Of a DNA stretch of 44,254 bases, positions 1-8,693 are shown in pieces. Within the stretch, counting starts at the first letter, position 1. Every line of letters starts with the position of its first letter. The notes beneath the pieces were generated by a model that was not told where the DNA came from, made no database searches, and worked only from the letters and a program-made list of their open reading frames with translations. Both the position numbers and the translations under genes were made by a program. Source of the stretch: Acuticoccus mangrovi (GTDB lineage Bacteria; Pseudomonadota; Alphaproteobacteria; Rhizobiales; Amorphaceae); contig NZ_JAEKJA010000014.1 of NCBI RefSeq assembly GCF_016411865.1, forward strand, positions 1 through 44,254. The letters are read 5' to 3'.

Positions 1-4
1 GGTT

Positions 5-39
5 CAGGAAAGACGACCGCTTCGCGGTCCTCTTGCCTG
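5..39. repeat. Stem-loop downstream of hisG (outer)
   Basis: Bases 5-20 and 24-39 are reverse complements at 14 of 16 positions around a three-base TTC loop. The structure lies about 125 bases beyond the hisG stop in hisG orientation, next to a second and longer inverted repeat. It has no run of T on either side, so it is not a classical intrinsic terminator. It could be an RNA 3'-end structure or part of a dispersed palindromic element. Confidence 0.6.
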
Positions 40-62
40 ACACCCTGCGACAAGCTTGGGGC

Positions 63-128
63 GGGTCGTGGGCGTGTCAAGGACAAGCCCTGCGGGCGCC
101 TTCGGCGTCCTTGACACGCCCACGACCC
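63..128. repeat. Perfect 22-base inverted repeat after hisG
   Basis: Bases 63-84 and 107-128 are perfect reverse complements (22 of 22) separated by 22 bases, which themselves can fold (CGCC-TTC-GGCG at 97-107). It starts 36 bases past the hisG stop codon. Its position suits transcription termination or mRNA 3'-end protection for the his operon. The arms are longer than terminators need and no U-tract follows, so a dispersed palindromic repeat is an alternative. Confidence 0.7.
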
Positions 129-163
129 TTCGGTGCCCGATTGCCGGCTCAGGTGGAGGCGGC

Positions 164-1132
164 TCAGGCGATGGCGGCGAGGAGGGCGGCCGTGAGGGGG
201 GTGTCTTCGTAGACGTCGGCGACCTGCGTGATGACGACCGCGCCGGCACCCTCGCCGCGCAGCCAGGCGGCGCACGCCGAGGCGCGGCGGCGGGCGACGT
301 GCAGCGTCAGCGGCGCCGGCGCCGGGCCGAACGGGGCGACGGCGCCGAACCGCTCGGCGGCCCCCGCCGCGGCCGCCGCGGGGTCGGGGAGCACGGCGCG
401 TAGCTCCAGGATCGCCTGGGCGCGCATGTCGGCGGCGATGCGCTCCACGATGGTCGCGGCGAGCGGGCGCGTCTCCTGCGTCCAGAGGGCGGCACGCGAG
501 GCGACGAAATGAGCCTGCGACTGCAGGATGACGCCGTCCGACAGCACCTTGAGCTGGTTCGCGGCGAGCGTCGCGCCCGTCGTGGTGATGTCGACGATGA
601 GCTCGGCCGCGCCCGCCGCGGGGGCGCCCTCCGTCGCGCCGAGGCTTTCGACGATGCGATAGTCGGCGACGCCGGCCGCCGCGAAGAAACGGCGGGTGAG
701 GTGCACGAACTTGGTGGCGACGCGCAGGGTGCGGCCGTGGCGGGCGCGGTGCATTTCGGCGACGTCGGCAAGGTCCGCCATCGTCTCGACGTCGATCCAG
801 CGTTCCGGCACGGCGACCACCACGTCGGCGCCGCCGAAGCCGAGGGGGGTGACGAGATGGAACTTCGCCGCCCGCTCGGCCGCGTCGTCGACCGTCTCGT
901 GGATGAGGTCGAGACCGGTTAGCCCCAGGTGGACGTTGCCGGCGGCGAGCTCGCGGGCGATCTCGGAGGCCGAGAGGAAGGCGACCTCCACCCCGTCGAG
1001 GCCGGGGATGACGCCGCGATAGTCGCGCCCGCCGCGGGCACGCTCGACCTTCATGCCGGAGCGCAGCAGCACGTCGAGTGCCTGCTCCTGCAGGCGGCCC
1101 TTGGAGGGGACGGCGAGAACGAGGTCGCTCAT
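164..1132 (-). CDS. hisG: ATP phosphoribosyltransferase catalytic subunit HisG
   Basis: Catalyses the first step of histidine synthesis, ATP plus PRPP to phosphoribosyl-ATP, in the cytosol. The N-terminus (VLAVPSKGRL) and the motif ELIVDITTTGATLAANQLK near residues 175-195 are typical HisG; the latter contains the PRPP-binding loop. At 322 residues it is longer than the short HisG (about 210-230) that normally pairs with HisZ. Roughly the last 90 residues form an extra C-terminal segment ending VITQVADVYEDTPLTAALL. The ATG overlaps the hisZ stop by 4 bases, so translation is probably coupled. It is the last gene of hisS-hisZ-hisG, and two hairpins follow. The function is secure; the role of the extension is not. 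Confidence 0.95.
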   Translation of the reverse strand: MSDLVLAVPSKGRLQEQALDVLLRSGMKVERARGGRDYRGVIPGLDGVEVAFLSASEIARELAAGNVHLGLTGLDLIHETVDDAAERAAKFHLVTPLGFGGADVVVAVPERWIDVETMADLADVAEMHRARHGRTLRVATKFVHLTRRFFAAAGVADYRIVESLGATEGAPAAGAAELIVDITTTGATLAANQLKVLSDGVILQSQAHFVASRAALWTQETRPLAATIVERIAADMRAQAILELRAVLPDPAAAAAGAAERFGAVAPFGPAPAPLTLHVARRRASACAAWLRGEGAGAVVITQVADVYEDTPLTAALLAAIA

Positions 1133-2220
1133 CGGGCGGCTCCCGGGATGCGGTCGAGCCAGACCGAGAAGCCCACCGCGGGCAGCGACTTCTTGGGATC
1201 GAGGAGGGCGATGAGCTTGTCGTAGCGCCCGCCCGCGATCACCTCGGCGCCGGGCCGGTCGGGGTCGAGCATCTCGAACACGAAGCCCGTGTAGTAGCCG
1301 ATGCGGCGGCCGAAGCGGGCGTCGAAGGTGACGGCGCTGGTGTTGAGGCCGAGCGCCACCATCGCCTCCACGCGAGCGGCGAAGAGGGCGATGGCGGCGT
1401 CGAGCTCGAGCCCTTCGGCGCGGGCGAAGGCGGTGAGCGCGTCGGCGGCGCGGTCGAGCGGGGCGCTCACCTCCAGATAGCGGGCGATGACGTCGACGGT
1501 GGCCGCGTCGCGCCCGGTGCCGGTGGCGAGCTCCAGGATGCGGGCGGCGATGTCGTCGCTGGTGCGGCCGCCGGCGGGCACCTGCGGCGGCAGCCCGATC
1601 ATCGCGTCGACGATGGCGCGCGCCTGGCGGCCGTCGACATGCGCGAGCGCGGGGGCGAGGCGGGCGGCGATGCCGTCCGGCTGGTCGCGCAGGGCGAGGC
1701 GGTTGAGGGCGGCGGCGAGGCGCGTCTCGTCGCCGAAGGCGGTGGAGAGGCGCTCACGCCAGGTGGCCGAGAGGCCCAGCGCCGCGGTGAGGGCGCCGAA
1801 GATGTTGGCGTCGCCCACCCGCACGGCGGGCGTGAGCTCGACGGCGTCGGCGCAGGCCATCGCGAGGGCGAAGAGGCGGGCGTCGGTCGCCATCTCGTCG
1901 GCGTGGCCGATCCACTCGGTGCCGGCCTGCTCGAATTCGGGCTCGCCCACCGCGCGGCGGCGGCGGAAGATCTTGCCTCGATAGGCGTAGGCGGTGGGGG
2001 CCTCGTGGGCGGTCGCGAGGTGCTCCAGGCACACCGGGATGGTGAAGTCGGGGCGCAGGCACAAGGTGGCGCCGTCGACGCCGTCGGTCACGAAGAGGCG
2101 CTTGCGGAACTCCTCCCCCGCGAGCTCCACGAAGATGTCGGCCGGCTGCAGCAGGGCGGGGGCGAGGGTCGCCTCGCTCGCCGCTTCGAGCACGGCCATG
2201 AGGCGGTCGGCGGGGCTCAT
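1129..2220 (-). CDS. hisZ: ATP phosphoribosyltransferase regulatory subunit HisZ
   Basis: A paralogue of the histidyl-tRNA synthetase catalytic core without tRNA charging activity; in the family it forms a hetero-oligomer with HisG and transmits histidine feedback. The 363 residues carry class II synthetase-like segments: [13 protein letters not shown] near residue 55, [23 protein letters not shown] in pieces near 80-100, and a motif 3-like GGRYDKL near 330. It lacks the C-terminal anticodon-binding domain of HisS. It lies between hisS and hisG with ATGA overlaps on both sides, which separates it from a second hisS. Confidence is high from context and motifs. Confidence 0.94.
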   Translation of the reverse strand: MSPADRLMAVLEAASEATLAPALLQPADIFVELAGEEFRKRLFVTDGVDGATLCLRPDFTIPVCLEHLATAHEAPTAYAYRGKIFRRRRAVGEPEFEQAGTEWIGHADEMATDARLFALAMACADAVELTPAVRVGDANIFGALTAALGLSATWRERLSTAFGDETRLAAALNRLALRDQPDGIAARLAPALAHVDGRQARAIVDAMIGLPPQVPAGGRTSDDIAARILELATGTGRDAATVDVIARYLEVSAPLDRAADALTAFARAEGLELDAAIALFAARVEAMVALGLNTSAVTFDARFGRRIGYYTGFVFEMLDPDRPGAEVIAGGRYDKLIALLDPKKSLPAVGFSVWLDRIPGAAR

Positions 2221-3635
2221 TTCAGGATGTCGCGGACCGCGGCGGCGATCGCGGCGATGTCGGCGTCGACCTCGATCTGGGCCGGGCGGGCGGCGACCCA
2301 GTCCTCGCGATTGTCGATCTCGGCGGCGGCGGCCTTGCCCGCGGCGAGGTCCTTGATCTGCACCTTGCCGGCCTCGCGCTCGTTGGAGCCCTGGATGACG
2401 ACGCAGGGGGCGTTGCGGCGGTCGGCGTACTTCAGCTGCGCCTTCATCCCGCTGTCGCCGATGTACATTTCCACCGGCACCTCGTCGCCCAAGGCGGCGC
2501 GGAGCTGAGTCGTCAGCGCCATGTAGTCGGCGATGGCGCCGCGGTCCATGACGGTGACGATGACGGGACCCGACGCGCGGTCGGCCGCCCCCTCGCGCAG
2601 GGCGAGGGCGGCGGCGAGGCGGGAGACGCCGACCGAGAAGCCCGTCGCCGGCACGTCCTCGCCGCGGAAGCGGCCAACGAGCCCGTCGTAGCGGCCGCCG
2701 CCGCCGACCGAGCCGAAGCGGACCGGGTTGCCCTTGTCGTCCTTCACCTCGAAGCGGAGCTCGGCCTCGAAGACGGCGCCGGTGTAGTATTCGAGCCCGC
2801 GCACCACCGAGGGGTCGACGATGACGCTGTCATAGCCCGCCGTCGCCACGATCTCGCCGATGCGCTGGAGGTCGTCGGAGATCCGGGGCGTTTCGTCGGG
2901 GTCGAGGAGGGCGAGGACGGTGTCGGTCTGCGCCGTGTCGAGGCCGGCGCCCTTGGTGAAGTCGCCGCTCTCGTCCTCGCGGCCGGGGCCGAGGAGCTTG
3001 GCGATCTCGGAGAGGGGGAATTTATCGGCCTTGTCGATCGCCCGCAGCACCGTCAGACGGCGCGGGTCGGCGTCGGGCAGGCCGATGTCGGAGAGGACGC
3101 CGTCGAGCACCTTGCGCGAGTTGACGCGGATCGCGAACTCACCCGGTCCGAAGCCGAGGGCGGTCATGGTGTCGGCGGCCATCATGCACACTTCGGCGTC
3201 GGCGAGGGGAGAGGCGGCGCCCACGATGTCGGCGTCGAACTGCATGAACTGGCGGAAGCGGCCCGGGCCCGGCTTCTCGTTGCGGAACACCCAGCCCGCC
3301 CGGTAGCTCTTGTAGGGCTTGGGGATGCGGTCGAAATTCTCCGCCACCATCCGCGCCAAGGGGGCGGTGAGGTCGTAGCGCAGCGACAGCCACTGCTCGT
3401 CGTCGTCCTGGAAGGCGAACACGCCCTCGTTGGGGCGATCCTCGTCGGGCAGGAACTTGCCGAGGGCGTCGGCATATTCGATGAACGGGGTCTCGACGGG
3501 CTCGAAGCCCCACCGCTCGTAGACGGCGCGGATCGTCGCCATCATCGCCTCGGTGCGTCGGATGTCCGCCGGGGTGCGATCGGCAAACCCGCGCGGCAGC
3601 CGCGCCTGCGGCCGGTTCGCCTTGTTCTTCGCCAT
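2217..3635 (-). CDS. hisS: Histidyl-tRNA synthetase
   Basis: Class II aminoacyl-tRNA synthetase that charges tRNA-His in the cytosol. Motif 2 reads [14 protein letters not shown] near residue 120 and motif 3 reads [10 protein letters not shown] near residue 310; a C-terminal anticodon-binding domain follows. I chose the ATG at 3635 (MAKNKANRP) because GGAGG sits 5 bases upstream of it; an in-frame ATG at 3647 would place that SD inside the gene. This gives 472 residues, longer than the roughly 420 of E. coli, as is common in alphaproteobacteria. The motif 2 wording belongs to the alphaproteobacterial branch. First gene of the his operon, divergent from the ATPase gene at 3741. Confidence 0.96.
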   Translation of the reverse strand: MAKNKANRPQARLPRGFADRTPADIRRTEAMMATIRAVYERWGFEPVETPFIEYADALGKFLPDEDRPNEGVFAFQDDDEQWLSLRYDLTAPLARMVAENFDRIPKPYKSYRAGWVFRNEKPGPGRFRQFMQFDADIVGAASPLADAEVCMMAADTMTALGFGPGEFAIRVNSRKVLDGVLSDIGLPDADPRRLTVLRAIDKADKFPLSEIAKLLGPGREDESGDFTKGAGLDTAQTDTVLALLDPDETPRISDDLQRIGEIVATAGYDSVIVDPSVVRGLEYYTGAVFEAELRFEVKDDKGNPVRFGSVGGGGRYDGLVGRFRGEDVPATGFSVGVSRLAAALALREGAADRASGPVIVTVMDRGAIADYMALTTQLRAALGDEVPVEMYIGDSGMKAQLKYADRRNAPCVVIQGSNEREAGKVQIKDLAAGKAAAAEIDNREDWVAARPAQIEVDADIAAIAAAVRDILK

Positions 3636-3740
3636 TGGTGCCTCCATTCGCGGCGGACATAGCCCCGATTGACGTCGTGCTCAACCGGATAGGTCGCGGC
3701 GCGCAACCCGGTTATGCTCGATCGAGATGGAGGAGGGACC

Positions 3741-5309
3741 ATGAGCGTCCTCAACGACGAAGCGATCTTTCTCGGCAGCGCCGCGACACCCCAATATCTC
3801 CGCCTCGACATGGCGAACCGCCACGGCCTCGTGACCGGGGCGACCGGCACCGGCAAGACGGTGACGCTGCAGATCCTCGCCGAGGGCTTTTCGCGCGCCG
3901 GGGTGCCGGTGTTCTGCGCCGACATCAAGGGCGACCTCTCGGGCCTTGCGACGGCCGGCGAAGCGAAGGACTTCCTCTTGAAGCGCGCCGCCGCCATCGG
4001 GCTCGACGACTATCGCTTCGAAGCCTCGCCGGCGGTGTTCTGGGATCTCTTCGGCAAGGCGGGCCACCCGGTCCGCACCACCATCTCGGAGATGGGGCCG
4101 GTGCTTCTCGCCCGCCTGCTCGAGCTCAACGACACGCAGGAGGGCGTGCTCGCCATCGCCTTCCGCTTCGCCGACGACGAAGGCCTCGCGATCCTCGACC
4201 TCAAGGATCTACGCGCCCTGATGCTCCACGTGTCGGACGAGGCCGCCACGCTGTCGCGCACCTATGGGCGCGTCTCGCCGGCCTCGGTGGCGGCGATCCA
4301 GCGGGCCCTTCTGGTGCTCGAGGAGCAGGGGGCGGACCACTTCTTCGGCGAGCCGGCGCTGTCCATTGCCGACCTGATGAGGACGCGGGACGGGCGCGGC
4401 GTCGTCAACGTGCTCGACGCGACGGCGTTGATGATGCGGCCGCGCCTCTATGCGACCTTCCTCCTGTGGCTCCTCTCCGAGCTCTTCGAGGAGCTGCCGG
4501 AGGTGGGCGATCCCGACAAGCCCGGCCTCGTCTTCTTCTTCGACGAGGCGCACCTCCTCTTCGACGACGCGCCGGCGGCGCTGATCGACCGGATCGAGCA
4601 GGTGGTGCGGCTGATCCGCTCGAAGGGGGTCGGGGTCTATTTCGTGACGCAGAACCCGCTCGACGTGCCGGAGACGGTGCTCGGCCAGCTCGGCAACCGG
4701 GTGCAGCACGCGCTGCGCGCCTTCACCCCGCGCGACCAGAAGGCGGTGCGCTCGGCGGCGGAGACCTTCCGGCCCAACCCCGCGCTCGACACTGCCGCCG
4801 TGATCACCGAGCTCGGGGTGGGCGAGGCGCTGGTCTCCACCCTCGGCGAGAAGGGCGTGCCGTCGATGGTGGAGCGGACCTTGATCCGTCCACCGTCGGG
4901 TCGGCTCGGGCCGCTCACGGAGGCCGAGCGGGCGGCGCTCGTCGCGGCGAGCCCGATGGGGGCGAAGTACGACGCGCCGCTCGACCGCGAGAGCGCCTAC
5001 GAGGTGCTGCAGAAGCGCGCGGCCGCGGCGGCGGCCGAGCCTGCCGACGCGCCGGCCGAGGCGCCGAAGAGGGAAAGCGAGCCGCAGGACGACGAACAGC
5101 GGGGCGCCGTGACGCGGCTCTGGTGGTTCCTGTTCGGTGGCCCGAAGCGGCGGCGGCTGACGGGCACGCAGCGCGCCGCCCGCAGCGCAGCCCGCTCGAT
5201 GGCGGCGGAGGCGGGGGGCCGGGTGGGGCGCGCCCTCGGCGGCGCCTCGGGGGCGCGGCTCGGCAAGCAGATCGCCCGCGGCGTGCTCGGCGGCATCCTG
5301 CGCCGGTGA
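3741..5309 (+). CDS. HerA-type ATPase, DUF853 family
   Basis: Cytosolic P-loop ATPase of the HerA/FtsK branch (DUF853), often annotated as a DNA double-strand break repair helicase. Walker A GATGTGKT is at residues 33-40 and Walker [10 protein letters not shown] near 260-268; a glutamine-containing sensor stretch ([12 protein letters not shown]) follows. An alternative ATG lies upstream at the window's base 3714, but GGAGG ends 8 bases before the ATG at 3741, giving 522 residues, usual for the family. The C-terminal 100 residues are Ala/Glu-rich then Arg/Gly-rich, a likely flexible basic tail. No NurA nuclease gene is adjacent, so a HerA-NurA pair is not supported. The substrate in bacteria is not settled. 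Confidence 0.88.
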   Translation: MSVLNDEAIFLGSAATPQYLRLDMANRHGLVTGATGTGKTVTLQILAEGFSRAGVPVFCADIKGDLSGLATAGEAKDFLLKRAAAIGLDDYRFEASPAVFWDLFGKAGHPVRTTISEMGPVLLARLLELNDTQEGVLAIAFRFADDEGLAILDLKDLRALMLHVSDEAATLSRTYGRVSPASVAAIQRALLVLEEQGADHFFGEPALSIADLMRTRDGRGVVNVLDATALMMRPRLYATFLLWLLSELFEELPEVGDPDKPGLVFFFDEAHLLFDDAPAALIDRIEQVVRLIRSKGVGVYFVTQNPLDVPETVLGQLGNRVQHALRAFTPRDQKAVRSAAETFRPNPALDTAAVITELGVGEALVSTLGEKGVPSMVERTLIRPPSGRLGPLTEAERAALVAASPMGAKYDAPLDRESAYEVLQKRAAAAAAEPADAPAEAPKRESEPQDDEQRGAVTRLWWFLFGGPKRRRLTGTQRAARSAARSMAAEAGGRVGRALGGASGARLGKQIARGVLGGILRR

Positions 5310-5435
5310 GGTCGCCGCATGGCGCGGCTGAGGGCGCGCGATGCCCCGGCGCGGCTTGACAGCTTCCTGATGGCGCCCTCTGTGCAGTCGGTGGTCGCGG
5401 TCGATTGCGGCACCGAAGCAGAAAAGGAGAAGTCG

Positions 5436-5756
5436 ATGAAACGCCTTATTGCCATGGCCTTCGCGATGGTCGTCTTGGCGACGGCCGGCACCGCCGTGGC
5501 GCAGTCGCCCGAGCGGACGGCGTACCGAGCCTGCGAGCCCGTCGTCACTCGGGCCGTGCGCGACGAGCTCGGCGCCCGCCAGCGCGTCCAGTTCTTCGCC
5601 GACTCCACGCGCCTGGAGTTCGTCTCCAACGCCGAGAACAAGGTGCGCGGCCGTGGCCAGTACGAGACTCGCCGCGGCTTCTCCGAATTCTCCTACGTGT
5701 GCACCTACAACCACCGCACCGGCGAGACCTCCAAGATCCGCGTCGTCCAGCGCTGA
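5436..5756 (+). CDS. Small secreted protein of unknown function
   Basis: A 106-residue protein starting at an ATG with AAGGAG about 6 bases upstream. Residues 1-22 form a typical Sec signal peptide ending AVA-Q. The mature part has two cysteines (in YRACEP and SYVCTYN) that could form a periplasmic disulfide, and it ends in beta-prone sequence YNHRTGETSKIRVVQR. I do not recognise a named domain. It lies 126 bases after the HerA-type gene on the same strand and is convergent with the malonyl-CoA decarboxylase gene, with 16 bases between the stops. It is real on signal peptide, SD and codon use. Confidence 0.75.
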   Translation: MKRLIAMAFAMVVLATAGTAVAQSPERTAYRACEPVVTRAVRDELGARQRVQFFADSTRLEFVSNAENKVRGRGQYETRRGFSEFSYVCTYNHRTGETSKIRVVQR

Positions 5757-5772
5757 GGAGGAGGCGGGGCCG

Positions 5773-7191
5773 CTACGAGACGGGCATCCCGTCGGCGGCC
5801 TCGTCCGCGCTCGCCTCGGCCGGCGGGGCGAGCCGGCGCGGCGCCTCGCTCGGCTCGCGCGCGGCGATCTTCACCTGACGGGCGAGGCGGGTGATGGCGT
5901 TGGTCGTCGCCACCTTGCCCTCGTTGGCGAAGGCTTCGTGGTTCTTCTCCACGTCGGCGAGGATGTAGCGGTAGTTCACCATCATGCCGTGGGCGATGGC
6001 GAGGCCGCGCGGCGAGCGGTCGGCGCCGAAGTCGAGCTGCTCGAGCCGCGCGCCGTTGCCGAGGTGGAAGCGGGCGACGGGATCGAGCGGTCGACCGATG
6101 GGATCCTTCACCGCCGTCAGATAGTGAGCGAGAAGCGGGACGAGGGCGTTCTCGGCGGCCTTCGCGAGGGGGGCGTCGTCGAGGAAGTTGTCGCCGAGGC
6201 CGTCGAGCAGGGTGCGCGTCGGCTCGTCGACGGCGCTGGTGGGGCGGGCCGCCTCCTCGCGCAGCCACTTGGCGAAGCCCGGCACCGGCGACAGCGTCAC
6301 GAAGTTCTTGAGGTTCGGCAGCTCGCGCGCCAGGTCGTCGGCCACCTGCTTGATGAGGAAGGAGCCGAAGGAGATGCCCCGCAACCCGTCCTGGCAGTTG
6401 CTGATCGAATAGAACACGGCGGTGGTCGCGGTCCGCGGGTCGATGGGGTCGCGCCGCTCCGCCAGGATCGGGCCGATGGCGCTCGGGATCTCGTTGGTGA
6501 GGGCGACCTCCACGAAGATCAGCGGCTCGTCGCCGAGGCGGGGGTGGAAGAAGCCGAAGAGGCGCCGGTCCGGCACGTCGATGCGGCGGCGCAGGTCCTC
6601 CCAGTCGGTGATGGCGTGGACCGCCTCGTAGCGGATGATCTTTTCGAGGATCGCCGCCGACGTCTGCCAGTCGATCTCCTTGAGCACCAGGAAGCCGCGG
6701 TTGAACCAGGCGTTGAAGAGGCGCTTCAGATCGTCGTCCACCGTCCACAGGTCGGGGTGGTTGGGCAGCCGCTCGATCAGCTCCAGCCGCATCGCGACGA
6801 GCGCCTGGGTGCCGCCTTGCACCAGATTGAGGCGGCGGAAGATTTCCACGCGGCGCGGCTCGGCGGCCTTCTGGAGGGCCTTCGCCGTATCCTCGCTCGG
6901 GTTTTCCAGATAGCTCGCGCTCGCGGCGGCGAGGCGCTCCGGATCGGCCCCATAGTCGGCCGCGAGGGTGCGGAACACGAAGGTGCGGCCCGCCGAATCG
7001 AGATCGCGATAGGCACGCAAAAACTCCGCCGCCCGCTCGGTGGAGGAGGACTCGCCGCGGCCCGACAGCAACGCCTCGATCATCGTCGAGAGGTCGTCCC
7101 TGCTCGTTCGCCGCGGCTTGCGGCGCTCCCCGAACAGACGCGTGTCCGCGATCGTGTTGAGGAGATCGTTGATTACGCTGGTCTGGCGCAT
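5773..7191 (-). CDS. Malonyl-CoA decarboxylase
   Basis: Converts malonyl-CoA to acetyl-CoA and CO2. The 472-residue protein has the N-terminal helical domain and the C-terminal GNAT-like catalytic domain of the family. Recognisable pieces are SISNCQDGLRGISFG, the catalytic-serine region TLSPVPGFAKWL and the histidine segment ARFHLGNGARLE; a Ser-His pair is known to be essential in the human enzyme. The start is the ATG at 7191 with GGAGGG 4 bases upstream; an upstream in-frame start at 7251 is less likely. It stands alone here, without malonyl-CoA synthetase or a malonate carrier, so I infer a role in malonyl-CoA balance rather than malonate catabolism. Confidence 0.93.
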   Translation of the reverse strand: MRQTSVINDLLNTIADTRLFGERRKPRRTSRDDLSTMIEALLSGRGESSSTERAAEFLRAYRDLDSAGRTFVFRTLAADYGADPERLAAASASYLENPSEDTAKALQKAAEPRRVEIFRRLNLVQGGTQALVAMRLELIERLPNHPDLWTVDDDLKRLFNAWFNRGFLVLKEIDWQTSAAILEKIIRYEAVHAITDWEDLRRRIDVPDRRLFGFFHPRLGDEPLIFVEVALTNEIPSAIGPILAERRDPIDPRTATTAVFYSISNCQDGLRGISFGSFLIKQVADDLARELPNLKNFVTLSPVPGFAKWLREEAARPTSAVDEPTRTLLDGLGDNFLDDAPLAKAAENALVPLLAHYLTAVKDPIGRPLDPVARFHLGNGARLEQLDFGADRSPRGLAIAHGMMVNYRYILADVEKNHEAFANEGKVATTNAITRLARQVKIAAREPSEAPRRLAPPAEASADEAADGMPVS

Positions 7192-7268
7192 GGGACCCTC
7201 CCTCGTCGGGCGTGGCACGGCAGCGGCGGGACCGCTATAGCACAAGCGCATTCTATGGGGATTGTAGC

Positions 7269-7856
7269 GTGTCCGAACAGACCTATCACGTGCACCACCT
7301 TCGATCGATTTATCGCGGCTTCCTGAAGCTCGACCTCTACGACGCGACGATTGAGCGGGGCGATCGAAAGGTGGAGGTGGTGCGCGAGGTGCACGACCAC
7401 GGCAACGGCGCCGCGGTGCTGCCCTACGACGAGGCGCGGCGGACCTGCCTCCTCGTGCGCCAGGTGCGCGTTCCCGTCCACGTGGCGGAGGGGAACGGGC
7501 TGATCCTGGAGGTCGCCGCCGGCGTGATCGACCCGGAGGATGCGAGCCCCGCCGAGGCCGCCCGCCGCGAGGCCGCCGAAGAGCTGCGCTACCACGTGCA
7601 CGATCTTCAGAGCGTGGGTATGTTCTACCCCATGGCCGGCCTCGTGACGGAGCAGATGAACTGCTTCCTCGCCCGCTATACGCCCGCCGACCGCATCGAG
7701 AGCGGCTACGAGCAGGACGACGACGAGGTCATCGATGTCGAGGAGTGGGGGCTGAAGGACCTCTGGGAGGCCTTCCGCGACGGGCGGCTGCGCGACGGCA
7801 AGGCCATCGTCTGCCTTCAGGCGCTGCGGATCGAGCGGCCCGACCTCTTCGTCTGA
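7269..7856 (+). CDS. NUDIX hydrolase, ADP-sugar/NudK-like
   Basis: Predicted nucleoside-diphosphate-X pyrophosphatase. The NUDIX box runs from AGVIDPED to REAAEEL: the REaaEE core that binds magnesium is intact, but there is one extra residue between the first Gly and RE, and the conserved Gly after EE is Arg (ELRY). The following YPMAGLVTEQMNCFLARYTP resembles the ADP-ribose/GDP-mannose pyrophosphatase group (NudK-like). I chose the GTG at 7269 (VSEQTYHV), giving 195 residues; a GTG at 7212 would crowd the divergent malonyl-CoA decarboxylase start at 7191. No clear SD is seen. The substrate cannot be read from sequence. Confidence 0.85.
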   Translation: MSEQTYHVHHLRSIYRGFLKLDLYDATIERGDRKVEVVREVHDHGNGAAVLPYDEARRTCLLVRQVRVPVHVAEGNGLILEVAAGVIDPEDASPAEAARREAAEELRYHVHDLQSVGMFYPMAGLVTEQMNCFLARYTPADRIESGYEQDDDEVIDVEEWGLKDLWEAFRDGRLRDGKAIVCLQALRIERPDLFV

Positions 7857-7867
7857 GCCCGCGCCGG

Positions 7868-8641
7868 TCAGTCGCGGGTCTGGAGGTGCTTCACGACGGG
7901 CAGCACCACGCGGTGCGGCGAGGCCTTCGCGACGCCGGCGACGAGGCGGTTGGTGGTGCCGGTGATGACGACGCGGCGCCTCTTCTTGAAGCCGCGCCAG
8001 CCGATCTCGGCGACGGCCTCCGAGGTCATCCGCTTCACCGTCTTGAACACGCGGTGCTTGGCGAGGCCGGAGATCTCGCCGAACTCCGAATCGGTCGGCC
8101 CGGGGCAGATGGCGCACACCGTCACCCCCGACGGGCGGCACTCCTCGTAGAGCGCTTCGGAGAAGGACAGCACGAACGCCTTGGAGGCGTAGTAGACGGC
8201 CATGTTGGGGCCGGGCTGGAAGGCCGCGGTGGAGGCGATGTTGATGATGCCGCCATGCCCGCGCTGCAGCATCCCGGGGAGCAGGCGGTGGGTGAGCTCC
8301 ACGAGGGCGCGGATATTGAGATCGACCATGCCGAGCTGGGGGGCGAGGTCGGTCTCGGCGAAGGGTCCCGCGTCGCCGAAGCCGGCATTGTTGACGAGCA
8401 CGTCGACCGGTCGATCGAGCGCTTCGACGTGGCGGGCGAGGGTCTCGCCGGCGTCGTCGCGGGTGAGGTCGAGCGGCAGCGTCGCGTGGGTGCCGGGCAG
8501 CTCGGCGGCGAGGGCGGCGAGGCGGTCGGCGCGTCGGGCGACGAGGAGGAGGTCGTAGCCGTCTGCGGCCATCACGCGGGCGAGCGCCGTGCCGATCCCG
8601 GCGGAGGCACCGGTGAGGATGGCGAGGGGACGATTTGTCAT
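7868..8641 (-). CDS. Classical short-chain dehydrogenase/reductase
   Basis: NAD(P)-dependent SDR of 257 residues. The cofactor motif TGASAGIG is at residues 10-17, NNAG near 86-89, and the catalytic Ser-Tyr-Lys is complete (STAAF... then YYASK). The Arg pair after the second strand (ARRADR) favours NADPH. The C-terminal third is basic (WRGFKKRRRVVITG), as in the DltE/YqjQ-like group (COG0300). It is convergent with the NUDIX gene (11 bases apart) and follows the putrescine genes on the same strand after 52 bases, but nothing shows that it shares their pathway. The substrate is unknown. Confidence 0.85.
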   Translation of the reverse strand: MTNRPLAILTGASAGIGTALARVMAADGYDLLLVARRADRLAALAAELPGTHATLPLDLTRDDAGETLARHVEALDRPVDVLVNNAGFGDAGPFAETDLAPQLGMVDLNIRALVELTHRLLPGMLQRGHGGIINIASTAAFQPGPNMAVYYASKAFVLSFSEALYEECRPSGVTVCAICPGPTDSEFGEISGLAKHRVFKTVKRMTSEAVAEIGWRGFKKRRRVVITGTTNRLVAGVAKASPHRVVLPVVKHLQTRD

Positions 8642-8693
8642 CGGAGGTGTGGGCCCGGTTCTGTTGGTCGTCGCACTGGTCCGCGCCGCGGTC

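Noticed and set aside
164-3684. Long plus-strand open frames opposite the his operon
   Set aside because: They are Gly/Arg/Asp/Val-rich shadows caused by high GC; none has a domain or an SD.
3741-5309. HerA-based phage defence system (HerA plus Sir2, DUF4297 or NurA)
   Set aside because: The DUF853-type ATPase is a housekeeping family and no effector or nuclease gene is adjacent.
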